A stretch of DNA of 64,000 bases from Pseudoduganella lutea (lineage in GTDB: Bacteria; Pseudomonadota; Gammaproteobacteria; Burkholderiales; Burkholderiaceae_D): the NCBI RefSeq assembly GCF_004209755.1, contig NZ_CP035913.1, forward strand, positions 3,534,001 through 3,598,000, read 5' to 3'. Within the stretch, counting starts at the first letter, position 1; the number at the start of each line of letters is the position of its first letter. A model generated the notes under the pieces. The model saw nothing but the letters and a program-made list of their open reading frames with translations, was not told the origin of the DNA and searched no databases. A program made the position numbers and the translations under genes. This document shows positions 43,563-52,187 of the stretch, in pieces.

Positions 43563-44675
43563 ATGAGGATAGGAATACCGGTCGAAACGCGGCCGGGCGA
43601 AACACGCGTCGCCGCAACGCCCGAAACAGTCAAGAAACTCGCGGGCAAGCACCAGCTGATTGTGCAATCCGGGGCCGGCATGGCCGCCTCCATTCCCGAC
43701 GATGCCTATGCCGCCGCCGGCGCCACGATCGCCGGCGCGGCAGAAGCCTATGGCAGCGACATCGTGCTGAAGGTGCGCGCGCCGGATGCCGGGGAGCGCG
43801 CACAGATGAAGGCGGGCACGGTGCTGATCGGGATGCTCAACCCGTTCGATAACGACAACATTGCCGCGATGGCCACGGCCGGGCTGTCCGCCTTTGCGCT
43901 GGAAGCCGTGCCCCGCATCACGCGGGCGCAATCGATGGACGTGCTGTCGTCCCAGGCCAATATCGCCGGCTACAAGGCCGTGATGGTGGCCGCCAATACT
44001 TACCAGCGCTTCATGCCCATGCTGATGACGGCCGCCGGCACCGTGAAGGCGGCGCGCGTGCTGATCATGGGTGTCGGCGTGGCTGGCCTGCAGGCGATCG
44101 CCACCGCCAAGCGGCTCGGCGCCGTGATCGAGGCGTCCGACGTGCGACCGCCCGTGAAGGAGCAGGTCGAGTCGCTGGGCGCCAAGTTCATCGACGTGCC
44201 GTTCCTCACCGACGAAGAAAAGGAAATCGCCCAGGGCACGGGCGGTTATGCGCGGCCGATGCCCGCGGACTGGATGCGCCGCCAGGCGGAGCTGGTGCAC
44301 GAGCGGGCGAAACAGGCCGACATCGTCATCACCACCGCGCTGATACCGGGCCGGAAGGCACCGGTGCTGATCTCGGAAGACACCGTGCGGGCCATGAAGC
44401 CGGGGTCCGTGATCGTCGACCTGGCAGTGGAGCAGGGCGGCAACTGCCCGCTTTCCGAGCTTGGCCGCACGGTGGTGAAGCACGGCGTCCACATCGTCGG
44501 CGAGCCGAACCTCGCTTGCCACGTGGCGGCCGATGCCTCGGCGCTGTATGCCCGCAATGTGCTCGATTTCCTCAAGCTGATCCTCGACAAGGAAGACAAG
44601 CTGGTCATCGACCGCGAGGACGAGATCATCAAGGCCACACTGGTGGCGCACGGCGGAGACGCATTAAGAAAGTAA
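43563..44675 (+). CDS. pntAA: NAD(P) transhydrogenase subunit alpha, part 1
   Basis: The NAD(H)-binding domain I of the proton-translocating transhydrogenase, 370 residues, split from the membrane part as in many Proteobacteria. Diagnostic: MRIGIPVETRPGETRVAATP, SSQANIAGYKAVMVAA, LIMGVGVAGLQAIATAKRLGA (Rossmann GxGxxG) and TALIPGRKAPVLI. GGAGG precedes the ATG by 7 nt. First gene of pntAA-pntAB-pntB. The complex couples NADH to NADP reduction with proton entry. Confidence 0.96.
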   Translation: MRIGIPVETRPGETRVAATPETVKKLAGKHQLIVQSGAGMAASIPDDAYAAAGATIAGAAEAYGSDIVLKVRAPDAGERAQMKAGTVLIGMLNPFDNDNIAAMATAGLSAFALEAVPRITRAQSMDVLSSQANIAGYKAVMVAANTYQRFMPMLMTAAGTVKAARVLIMGVGVAGLQAIATAKRLGAVIEASDVRPPVKEQVESLGAKFIDVPFLTDEEKEIAQGTGGYARPMPADWMRRQAELVHERAKQADIVITTALIPGRKAPVLISEDTVRAMKPGSVIVDLAVEQGGNCPLSELGRTVVKHGVHIVGEPNLACHVAADASALYARNVLDFLKLILDKEDKLVIDREDEIIKATLVAHGGDALRK

Positions 44676-44683
44676 GCCGGAAA

Positions 44684-44762
44684 ACAAGGAGAGCTTCATG
44701 AAAGTGAGCCAGACCATCATCGAAACAAGGAGAGCGTTGTGGAAGTGAGTCACACCATCATC
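44684..44762 (+). repeat. Tandem duplication of the pntAB start region
   Basis: Two 38-bp copies (44684-44721 and 44725-44762, period 41 bp, about 32 of 38 identical). Each contains ACAAGGAGAG, a start codon and AAGTGAG.CA.ACCATCATC. The second copy is the true pntAB start; the first is a decoy start (ATG at 44698). Confidence 0.88.
44698..44748 (+). CDS. Putative 16-aa leader peptide overlapping pntAB start
   Basis: A 16-codon frame ([16 protein letters not shown]) starting at ATG 44698 with a good AAGGAGAG Shine-Dalgarno, ending at TGA 44746-44748, which overlaps the GTG start of pntAB at 44739 in another frame. It arose from the tandem duplication of the start region: its first eight residues mirror those of PntAB (MEVSHTII). 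Translation could couple to pntAB; it could also be a neutral relic. Confidence 0.5.
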   Translation: MKVSQTIIETRRALWK

Positions 44763-45044
44763 AATCTCATCATCTTCGTGCTGGCCATCTATGTGGGCTA
44801 TCACGTGGTCTGGAACGTGACGCCGGCGCTGCACACGCCGCTGATGGCCGTCACCAACGCCATTTCCGCCATCGTCATCGTCGGTGCCATGCTGGCCGCC
44901 GGCCTGACCGAAGGCCTCATCGGCCAGGTCGCCGGTACCGTGGCGGTGGCGCTGGCTGCCGTCAACGTGTTCGGCGGCTTCCTCGTCACGCGCCGCATGC
45001 TGGAAATGTTCAGGAAGAAGGAAAAGAAAGAGGGAGGCAAGTGA
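44739..45044 (+). CDS. pntAB: NAD(P) transhydrogenase subunit alpha, part 2
   Basis: A 101-residue membrane subunit with three TM helices (about 7-26, 36-57, 63-84), forming part of the proton channel with PntB. Sequence style [28 protein letters not shown] is typical. It starts with GTG (44739) after AAGGAGAG; an upstream duplicate start exists. The TGA stop overlaps the pntB ATG by one base. Confidence 0.92.
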   Translation: MEVSHTIINLIIFVLAIYVGYHVVWNVTPALHTPLMAVTNAISAIVIVGAMLAAGLTEGLIGQVAGTVAVALAAVNVFGGFLVTRRMLEMFRKKEKKEGGK

Positions 45045-46516
45045 TGGCCTTCATCTCGATGAACCTGGTGACGATGCTGTATCTCGTTGCCTCCGTATGC
45101 TTCATCCAGGCGCTGAAGGGCCTGTCGTCGCCGGCCAGCGCGAGGCGCGGCAACGCCTTCGGCATGGCCGGCATGGCGATCGCGGTGGTGACGACGATCG
45201 CGCTGATCGCGAAATTGCAGGCCGACAGTGCCAGTACCGGCGCCAGCGGCCACGGCATGGGCTTCGGTCTCGTTGCATTCGGCGTGATCGTCGGCGGCGC
45301 CATCGGCGCCTATCTCGCGAAGACCGTCGAGATGACGAAGATGCCCGAGCTGGTGGCGGCCATGCACTCGCTGATCGGCCTTGCCGCCGTCTGCATCGCC
45401 GTGGCCGCGGTATCGGAACCGCAGGCGTTCGGCATCGCCGCGCCGGGCGAGCCGCTGCCGCTGGGGAACCGCATCGAGCTGTTCATCGGCACGTTCGTCG
45501 GCGCGATCACGTTCTCCGGTTCCGTCATCGCGTTCGGCAAGCTGGCCGGCAAGTACAAATTCCGGCTGTTCCAGGGCGCGCCCGTGGTATTCGCCGGCCA
45601 GCACGTGCTGAACCTCGTGCTGGCGCTGGTGATGATCGCGCTGGGGCTGGTATTCGTGTTCGCCGACGGGGTGGCACCGGCCTGGACGCCCTTCGTCGTC
45701 ATGACCGCGATCGCCTTCGTGCTGGGCGTGCTGATCATCATTCCGATCGGCGGCGCGGACATGCCGGTGGTGGTCTCCATGCTGAACAGCTACTCCGGCT
45801 GGGCGGCCGCCGGTATCGGCTTCTCGCTGAACAACTCCATGCTGATCATCGCCGGTTCGCTCGTGGGGTCGTCGGGCGCGATCCTGTCGTACATCATGTG
45901 CAAGGCGATGAACCGCTCGTTCTTCAACGTGATCCTGGGCGGCTTTGGCGGCGACGCGGCAGCGGCGGCCACCGGCGGCGCCCAGGTCGCGCGGCCGGTG
46001 AAATCCGGCTCGGCCGACGATGCGGCGTTCCTGATGAGTAATGCCGAAACCGTGATCATCGTGCCCGGCTACGGCCTGGCCGTGGCACGCGCCCAGCACG
46101 CGCTGAAGGAACTCGTGGAAAAACTCACGGAGCACGGCGTCACCGTCAAGTATGCGATCCACCCGGTGGCGGGCCGCATGCCGGGCCACATGAACGTGCT
46201 GCTGGCCGAAGCGGAAGTGCCCTATGACCAGGTGTTCGAGATGGAAGACGTCAACGGCGAGTTCGCGCAAGCCGACGTGGCGCTGATCCTGGGCGCAAAC
46301 GACGTGGTCAACCCCGCCGCCAAGGACCCGAAATCGCCGATCGCCGGCATGCCGATCCTGGAGGCCTACAAGGCCAAGACGGTCATCGTCAACAAGCGCT
46401 CGATGGCATCCGGCTACGCGGGCCTGGACAACGAGCTGTTCTACATGGACAAGACGATGATGGTGTTCGGCGACGCCAAGAAGATCATCGAAGAGATGGT
46501 CAAGGCGGTCGACTAG
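45044..46516 (+). CDS. pntB: NAD(P) transhydrogenase subunit beta
   Basis: The 490-residue beta subunit: about nine N-terminal TM helices (1-260) and a C-terminal NADP(H)-binding domain III. Diagnostic: TKMPELVAAMHSLIGLAA, GADMPVVVSMLNSYSGWAAAG and, in domain III, ETVIIVPGYGLAVARAQH, KYAIHPVAGRMPGHMNVLLAEA and LILGANDVVNPAA. ATG 45044 overlaps the pntAB stop (preceded by AGGGAGG), chosen over GTG 45041. Last gene of the operon; a palindromic repeat follows. Confidence 0.96.
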   Translation: MAFISMNLVTMLYLVASVCFIQALKGLSSPASARRGNAFGMAGMAIAVVTTIALIAKLQADSASTGASGHGMGFGLVAFGVIVGGAIGAYLAKTVEMTKMPELVAAMHSLIGLAAVCIAVAAVSEPQAFGIAAPGEPLPLGNRIELFIGTFVGAITFSGSVIAFGKLAGKYKFRLFQGAPVVFAGQHVLNLVLALVMIALGLVFVFADGVAPAWTPFVVMTAIAFVLGVLIIIPIGGADMPVVVSMLNSYSGWAAAGIGFSLNNSMLIIAGSLVGSSGAILSYIMCKAMNRSFFNVILGGFGGDAAAAATGGAQVARPVKSGSADDAAFLMSNAETVIIVPGYGLAVARAQHALKELVEKLTEHGVTVKYAIHPVAGRMPGHMNVLLAEAEVPYDQVFEMEDVNGEFAQADVALILGANDVVNPAAKDPKSPIAGMPILEAYKAKTVIVNKRSMASGYAGLDNELFYMDKTMMVFGDAKKIIEEMVKAVD

Positions 46517-46543
46517 CCATCCCGGCATTAGAAGCGGCCAATA

Positions 46544-46600
46544 CGGCCCAGCTTGTGTCCACTTTGAGGCCTGACCCCAAGGTGGACACAAGCTGGGCCG
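46544..46600. repeat. Palindrome after pntB
   Basis: A perfect 19-bp stem (46544-46562 and 46582-46600) with arms containing CAGCTTGTGTCCAC, and a loop holding GAGGCCTGACCCC. It is 27 bp after the pntB stop, probably a transcript end. Its loop resembles the GGGGTCAGACCCC class. Confidence 0.82.
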
Positions 46601-46664
46601 TCGTCATTTTTCTGCGCCAAAATTTTTCGTGCCAGTTGTCGAATTCCTGTATCATTTCCCGAAA

Positions 46665-46680
46665 ATGGTAACGTTTCCAT
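46665..46680 (+). promoter_or_regulatory. LacI-type operator, GH30 gene
   Basis: ATGGTAACGTTTCCAT, the typical LacI/GalR-family palindrome with a central CG, 39 bp before the GH30 start. Nearly identical to the site at 52082. Confidence 0.8.
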
Positions 46681-46718
46681 CGGCATGCCGCCGGGCGGGA
46701 ACAAGTCAGGAGACAGGC

Positions 46719-48143
46719 ATGGCAGGTTCAGGTTCGGGGCGCTGGCTGGTGGTGTCACTGCTGGCGCCGTTGCTGGCGCTGGGCACCGGTGGCGCAGTGG
46801 CGCAGACGGTGCAGGCGTGGGTCACCAGCGGCGACCAGTCGCGGCTGATGCAGCGGGGCGACGATGCGCGGTTCGGGGCCGCCGGCAGCGAGCCCACCAT
46901 CATCGACGTCGACCCAACCCGCCGCTACCAGCAGATGACGGGCTTCGGCGCCTCGATCACCGATGCCTCCGCCTGGCTGATCCAGCACAGGATGACGGAT
47001 TCGCAGCGTGAAGCCTTGCTCAACGAGCTGTTCGGCGCGCCGCCCGCCGGTCTGGGCCTGTCGTTCACGCGCCTGACCATCGGCGCCTCCGATTTTTCGC
47101 GCACGCACTACAGCTTCGACGACATGCCGCCCGGCGCGACCGATCCGGACCTCGCACACTTCTCGATCGAGCCGAACCGCGCGGACGTGCTGCCTGTGAC
47201 GAAAGCGGCGCTGGCGATCAACCCGCAACTGAAGGTGATGGCCTCGCCCTGGAGCGCACCTGGCTGGATGAAAAGCACCGACAGCCTCATCCAGGGCACG
47301 CTGAAGCCGGAAGCGTTCGCGCCGTTCGCCGCCTACCTGTCGAAATACGTCGCCGCCTACAAGGCCGAGGGCGTGCCGATCTTCGCGCTCACGCTGCAGA
47401 ACGAGCCCCACTTCGAGCCGAAGAACTATCCCGGCATGCGTGTCGATCCGGGCAAGCGCGCGGCCTTCATCGGCGGCCACCTCGGGCCGCTGCTGGCGAA
47501 GGAACATCCCGGCGTGCGCATCCTGGACTGGGACCACAACTGGGACGAACCGGGTTCGCCGGCGGCCGTGCTGCGCGATCCCGCCGCGAACCGCTACGTG
47601 GCCGGCGTGGCCTGGCACTGCTACGGCGGCGACGTGCGTGTGCAGGCCGCGCTGCACGATACCTGGCCGGACAAGGAGACGTGGTTCACCGAATGCTCCG
47701 GTGGCGGCTGGGCGCCGGGCTGGGCAAACAACCTGCTGTATTTCACGCGCACGCTGGTGATCGGCACCACGCGCGGCTGGGCGAAGGGCGTGCTGCTGTG
47801 GAACCTGGCACTGGACGAAAACGGCGGCCCGCACCTGGGCGGCTGCGACAACTGCCGGGGCGTCGTCACCATCGACTCGCGCACCGGCGAGGTCACGCGC
47901 AACGTCGAATACTACGCACTGGCCCATGCCAGCCGTTTCGTGCGGCCCGGCGCGCACCGTGTCTGGTCCAGCAGCGGCTATGCGGACCTGGACACGGTGG
48001 CTTTCCGCAATACCGACGGCACGCTGGCGCTGCTCGTCACCAATGCGGCCGATGCGCCGCGCCGTTTCGCCGTGCGCCTGGGCGGGCGTGCCTTTACCTA
48101 CGCGCTGCCGCCGAAGAGCGTGGCAACCTTCGCCTGGAAGTGA
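46719..48143 (+). CDS. Glycoside hydrolase family 30, exported
   Basis: A 474-residue exported retaining beta-glycosidase of GH30 (glucosylceramidase/beta-1,6-glucanase group). Signal peptide about 1-29 (LLAPLLALGTGGAVAQ). The (beta/alpha)8 barrel contains QMTGFGASITDASAWLI near the N-terminus, acid/base Glu229 in LTLQNEPHFEP and nucleophile Glu325 in TWFTECSGG. A C-terminal beta-sandwich follows (VRPGAHRVWSSSG...). The ATG at 46719 has AGGAGA 6 nt upstream. It has its own LacI-type operator and sits just ahead of the lacI-type gene. The likely substrate is a beta-glucan. Confidence 0.9.
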   Translation: MAGSGSGRWLVVSLLAPLLALGTGGAVAQTVQAWVTSGDQSRLMQRGDDARFGAAGSEPTIIDVDPTRRYQQMTGFGASITDASAWLIQHRMTDSQREALLNELFGAPPAGLGLSFTRLTIGASDFSRTHYSFDDMPPGATDPDLAHFSIEPNRADVLPVTKAALAINPQLKVMASPWSAPGWMKSTDSLIQGTLKPEAFAPFAAYLSKYVAAYKAEGVPIFALTLQNEPHFEPKNYPGMRVDPGKRAAFIGGHLGPLLAKEHPGVRILDWDHNWDEPGSPAAVLRDPAANRYVAGVAWHCYGGDVRVQAALHDTWPDKETWFTECSGGGWAPGWANNLLYFTRTLVIGTTRGWAKGVLLWNLALDENGGPHLGGCDNCRGVVTIDSRTGEVTRNVEYYALAHASRFVRPGAHRVWSSSGYADLDTVAFRNTDGTLALLVTNAADAPRRFAVRLGGRAFTYALPPKSVATFAWK

Positions 48144-48207
48144 GCACTGTGAGCAGGGGCGGCCGATACAGTATGCTTGCGTCATTACAGCACGATAGGA
48201 AAACGTA

Positions 48208-49242
48208 GTGGCAACCATCAAGGACGTGGCCCGGCTGGCGGGCGTGGGACTCGGCACCGCATCGCGCGTGGTCAGCGGCAAGGGCGCGGTGTCGCCGGCC
48301 ACGCAGGCCAAGGTGCGCGCGGCGATCGACGAGCTGGGGTTCCGGCCATCGCATGCGGCGCGGGCCCTGCTGTCCGGCTATTCGAAGATGATCGGCGTGT
48401 ACATCCCGATCCTGAAGGGCACGTTCTATACGCCGATCCTGCAGATGATCGACCTCGAGCTGCGCGCCAACGGCCTGCACATGGTGGTGGCGTTCGGCGT
48501 GGGCCGGGGCGATGCGCTGCGCCAGGCCGTCGAAGGCATCGAATTCCTGATGGAGCGCGGCTGCGACGGCATCATCTCGATGAGTAACATCCTCGGCGAC
48601 GAGGATATCGCCGCGCTGGGCGCGCGCGGCGCCAACATCGTGGTCGTCAACAATGCCACCAGCGGCCTTGGCGAGCAGGCCTTCCAGGTCGATCACCGCA
48701 AGGGTGGCGCGCTGGCGGCGGACACGCTGCTGGAGCAGGGCCACCGCCAGATTGCCGTGATCGCCGGCCCGTCCGATGCGCCGGACAACGTGGAGCGGGT
48801 CGACGGCTTCCTCAAGGCATTAAAGAAGGGCGGCATCGATACCGCCAGCCTGTGGATCGCCGAGAGCGACTTTTCGCCGGAAGGCGGCTTCGCGTGCGCG
48901 AAGGAATTGCTGGCCTCGAATTACGGATTCACCGCGCTGTTCTGCGCCAATGACGAAATGGCCGTCGGCGCGCTGTCGCATTTCCAGGAGGCCGGCATTG
49001 CCGTGCCGCGCGACGTGTCGGTGCTCGGCTACGACGACACGCCCAGCGCCGAGTTCTCGGCACCGCGCCTCACGTCCGTGCACATTCCCTGGCGCGACGT
49101 GGTCAAGGCTGGCCTGAACGCGCTGCTGAACCGCTGCTATGGCGGCGAACGGGCCGTGGCGCGGCGCTATCCGCTCAGCGTCACGCACCGGGCGTCACTG
49201 GGCCCCGTATCGGTGGCGAAGGCCCGCAAGCGCGGCAAGTAG
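48208..49242 (+). CDS. LacI family transcriptional regulator
   Basis: A 344-residue repressor. The N-terminal HTH is MATIKDVARLAGVGLGTASR (residues 1-20) with hinge helix PSHAARALLSG. The periplasmic-binding-like sensor domain (60-330) includes IGVYIPILKGTFYTPIL and FCANDEMAVGAL...DVSVLGYDD. It starts with GTG at 48208 after AGGAAA. It lies inside the glucan locus; three LacI-type palindromes (46665, 49289, 52082) each precede one of the other transcription units, so it very likely controls them all in response to a glucan-derived sugar (inference). Confidence 0.93.
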   Translation: MATIKDVARLAGVGLGTASRVVSGKGAVSPATQAKVRAAIDELGFRPSHAARALLSGYSKMIGVYIPILKGTFYTPILQMIDLELRANGLHMVVAFGVGRGDALRQAVEGIEFLMERGCDGIISMSNILGDEDIAALGARGANIVVVNNATSGLGEQAFQVDHRKGGALAADTLLEQGHRQIAVIAGPSDAPDNVERVDGFLKALKKGGIDTASLWIAESDFSPEGGFACAKELLASNYGFTALFCANDEMAVGALSHFQEAGIAVPRDVSVLGYDDTPSAEFSAPRLTSVHIPWRDVVKAGLNALLNRCYGGERAVARRYPLSVTHRASLGPVSVAKARKRGK

Positions 49243-49288
49243 CAGTGCAGCGGCGTGCCTGCGGGCGCGCCATTTTTTCGTGGCATAA

Positions 49289-49302
49289 TGGAAAGCTTTC
49301 CA
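49289..49302 (+). promoter_or_regulatory. LacI-type operator, GH5-GH1 operon
   Basis: TGGAAAGCTTTCCA, a perfect palindrome 26 bp upstream of the GH5 start, overlapping a CATAAT -10-like hexamer at 49284-49289. The half-site TGGAAA matches those of the other two operators; the centre is GC instead of CG. Confidence 0.75.
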
Positions 49303-49327
49303 GTGCGTTGAGAAACGGAGGAGACGG

Positions 49328-50665
49328 ATGCGGAAACGAATGATGGCGGCATTGATCGCCACGGCCACGCTGATGCAGGCCACGCCTGGTGCCCTGGCGC
49401 AGGCACCGCTGCCCATGCTGCATACGGAAGGCACGCGGTGGGTGGACGCCGGTGGCCGGCAGGCGATCCTGCGCGGCACCAACCTGGGAAACTGGCTGAT
49501 CAACGAATTCTGGATGATGGAGCTCGACAAGGTCAGCGGGGTGGAGGACCAGTGCCAGCTCGAGGCATTGCTCGACCGGCGCTTCGGTCACGCGGAACGG
49601 GAGCGGCTGTTCAAGGTATTTCGTGACAACTGGATCACCACGCGCGACTGGGACCTGATGCGGCGGCATGGATTGAACGTGGTGCGGCTGCCGTTCATCC
49701 ACACCGTCATCGAGGACGAGAAGAAGCCGCGCACGCTGCGCGCCGATGCGTGGCGCTACCTCGACGACGCCATCGACCAAGCCGAGAAGCGTGGCATGTA
49801 TGTGGTGCTCGACCTGCATGGCGCCGCCGGCAGCCAGGGTGTCGAACACCACAGCGGCTGTGCCAACCGCAACGCCTACTGGTCCGAGCCGGACAACCAG
49901 GCACGCACCGAGTGGTTATGGCGGCAGGTCGCTTCGCGCTACAAGGATCGCGGCGCCGTGGCCGGCTACAGCGTGCTGAACGAACCATGGGGCACCGATC
50001 CGGACACGATGGCCGCCAATGTGCGCAAGCTGTACCAGGCCATCCGCGCCGTCGATGCGAACCACGTGATCATCCTGCCCGGCCACAGCAAAAACGGCAT
50101 CGATGCCTATGGCAGGCCGGCGGACCACGGCATGACGAACGTGGCATTCGAGATGCACCCGTATCCCGGCCACTTCGGCTGGGGCAAGCCCGGGCTGAAG
50201 GTGCACAGGGACTGGCTCGCTTGTGCACCTGAAGGGGAAAAGACTGAGGGTGACACGGTATGCAAATGGGACGAACGCCTGCGCCGGCTCGATACCGCCT
50301 TCTTCGTCGGCGAAATGCAGCCCTGGGCGATGATGGGCCTGGAGCTGGGCGGGCAGGTCGCACGCGCGTCGTTCGATACCTATGCGCGGTACGGCTGGGC
50401 CGCCACCGCCTGGTCGTGGAAGGTCGTCACGCGGCAGGGCGGCCAGGGCACCGGGAAATGGGGCATGGTCACGAATGCTGAAAACCTGGCTCCGACAGGC
50501 AAGGTGCCGTCCATCGATTTCGCCACCGCGCCGAAGGCCGACATCGAGGCCCTGTTCCGGTCGTTCGGCACGCAGCCCTACGCCTTGCACGAGCCGCTGC
50601 TGCGCTGGCTCACTACCCGCCATCCCGTCGACATCCGCAACATCCGAGAGATCCATGACCAATAA
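49328..50665 (+). CDS. Glycoside hydrolase family 5 (exo-beta-glucanase type)
   Basis: An exported 445-residue GH5 enzyme. Signal peptide about 1-25 (LIATATLMQATPGALAQA). GH5 signatures: RGTNLGNWLINEFWM (start of barrel, as in exo-1,3-beta-glucanases), LNVVRLPF, VVLDLHGAAGSQ, acid/base Glu219 in SVLNEPWG and nucleophile Glu329 in FFVGEMQPW. Cys178, Cys299 and Cys312 may form disulfides. GGAGGAGA precedes the ATG. The GH1 gene overlaps its last 11 nt, so the two are translationally coupled. Confidence 0.9.
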   Translation: MRKRMMAALIATATLMQATPGALAQAPLPMLHTEGTRWVDAGGRQAILRGTNLGNWLINEFWMMELDKVSGVEDQCQLEALLDRRFGHAERERLFKVFRDNWITTRDWDLMRRHGLNVVRLPFIHTVIEDEKKPRTLRADAWRYLDDAIDQAEKRGMYVVLDLHGAAGSQGVEHHSGCANRNAYWSEPDNQARTEWLWRQVASRYKDRGAVAGYSVLNEPWGTDPDTMAANVRKLYQAIRAVDANHVIILPGHSKNGIDAYGRPADHGMTNVAFEMHPYPGHFGWGKPGLKVHRDWLACAPEGEKTEGDTVCKWDERLRRLDTAFFVGEMQPWAMMGLELGGQVARASFDTYARYGWAATAWSWKVVTRQGGQGTGKWGMVTNAENLAPTGKVPSIDFATAPKADIEALFRSFGTQPYALHEPLLRWLTTRHPVDIRNIREIHDQ

Positions 50666-52034
50666 CGCACCCGATACCGCGCTGTCGCGCGATGGCTTCC
50701 CCGCCGGCTTCACCTGGGGCACCTCCACGTCGTCGTACCAGATCGAAGGCGCCCGCCACGAGGATGGCCGCGTCGATTCGATCTGGGACACGTTCAGCGC
50801 AAGGCCCGGCCGCATCCGCGACGGTTCGAGCGGCGCCATCGCCTGCGACCACTACCACCGCTGGCCTGGCGACCTGGACATCGCCCGCGCGCTCGGCACC
50901 AACGCCTACCGCTTTTCGATCGCCTGGCCGCGCATCTTCGGCGACGGCGTGACGGCGAACGCGAAGGGCCTCGACTTCTATGAACGGCTGGTCGACGGCA
51001 TGCTGGAGCGCGACCTGCAGCCCTGGCCCACGCTGTACCACTGGGACCTGCCGCAGGCGCTGCAGGACCGCGGCGGCTGGATGGCGCGCGATATCGTCCA
51101 CCGCTTCACCGACTACGTGGATGCCGTCACGCGCCGGCTGGGCGACCGCGTGGCGCAATGGATCACGCACAATGAACCGTGGTGCACGGCGATGCACGGC
51201 CACATGGATGGCATGCACGCGCCGGGCATCCGCGATGTGGCGTCGGCGCTGCAGGCCAGCCACCACGTGCTGCTGTCGCACGGTCTCGCCGTGCCGGTCA
51301 TCCGCGCCAATGTGCCGGGCGCGCGCGTCGGCGCGGCGCTCAGCCTGCATCCGATCCGTCCCGCCTCCGACAGCCCGGCCGATACCGCCGCCGCGCACCG
51401 GCATGACGGGCTGCGCAACCGCTGGTTCCTCGACCCGCTGTTCGGCAAGGGTTACCCGGTCGACGTGCTGGACGCGGTGCGCGATGCCGCGCCGCGTATC
51501 GAAGCGGGCGACCTCGAGGCGATCGCCGTGCGAACCGACTTCACGGGCCTCAACTACTACTTCCCCGAAGTGATCGCGGCCGCGCCGGGCGAGGGGCCGC
51601 TGCATGCGCGCGTGGTGCATCGCGAAGGCGTGGAACGCACGGCGTTCGGCTGGGAAGTGGCCCCGGAAGGCATGGCGCAGCTGCTCGAGCGCATCCATGC
51701 GCAATACGGGCCGCCGGCCATCTATGTGACCGAGAACGGCTCGTGCTACGACGATGTCGTGCAGGACGGCCGGGTGCACGATGCGCAGCGCACGTCCTAC
51801 CTCGTGCGCCATCTCGCGGCCCTGCGGGACACCATCGAACGGGGCGTGCCGGTGGCCGGCTATTTCGCGTGGAGCCTGCTGGACAACTTCGAGTGGGCCG
51901 AAGGCTACACGCGCCGCTTCGGCCTCACGCACGTCGATTTCTCCACGCAGGAGCGCATCCTCAAGGACAGCGGCAAGTGGTACCAGGCCTTCCTCGGCGG
52001 CCCGGCGGGCGTGTCGAAATTCCCACAGGTGTGA
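50655..52034 (+). CDS. Beta-glucosidase, glycoside hydrolase family 1
   Basis: A 459-residue cytosolic retaining beta-glucosidase. GH1 signatures: FTWGTSTSSYQIEGA near the N-terminus, YRFSIAWPRIF, WDLPQAL, acid/base Glu174 in THNEPW and nucleophile Glu360 in YVTENG; also YFAWSLLDNFEWAEGY for the aglycone site. No signal peptide. The ATG at 50655 overlaps the GH5 stop by 11 nt. It would finish hydrolysis of imported cello-, gentio- or laminari-oligosaccharides to glucose. Confidence 0.95.
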   Translation: MTNNAPDTALSRDGFPAGFTWGTSTSSYQIEGARHEDGRVDSIWDTFSARPGRIRDGSSGAIACDHYHRWPGDLDIARALGTNAYRFSIAWPRIFGDGVTANAKGLDFYERLVDGMLERDLQPWPTLYHWDLPQALQDRGGWMARDIVHRFTDYVDAVTRRLGDRVAQWITHNEPWCTAMHGHMDGMHAPGIRDVASALQASHHVLLSHGLAVPVIRANVPGARVGAALSLHPIRPASDSPADTAAAHRHDGLRNRWFLDPLFGKGYPVDVLDAVRDAAPRIEAGDLEAIAVRTDFTGLNYYFPEVIAAAPGEGPLHARVVHREGVERTAFGWEVAPEGMAQLLERIHAQYGPPAIYVTENGSCYDDVVQDGRVHDAQRTSYLVRHLAALRDTIERGVPVAGYFAWSLLDNFEWAEGYTRRFGLTHVDFSTQERILKDSGKWYQAFLGGPAGVSKFPQV

Positions 52035-52041
52035 AGTCCCG

Positions 52042-52099
52042 TTGACAAAAAAATCAGCCAGTTGCCATAATTGCGGCACAAATTGGTAACGTTTCCAAT
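52042..52099 (+). promoter_or_regulatory. Promoter and LacI-type operator of the TBDR-GH3-MFS operon
   Basis: TTGACA (52042-52047), 18-bp spacer, CATAAT (52066-52071). The palindrome ATTGGTAACGTTTCCAAT (52082-52099) lies immediately downstream of the expected start site, where a bound repressor would block elongation or initiation. Confidence 0.82.
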
Positions 52100-52187
52100 C
52101 GCGCAGCGACATGCGGTTTAAAAACGATATAAACCAATTCCGAAGGCCGCACGGCCGACCGGCCGATAACACAATGGAGACGATGAG

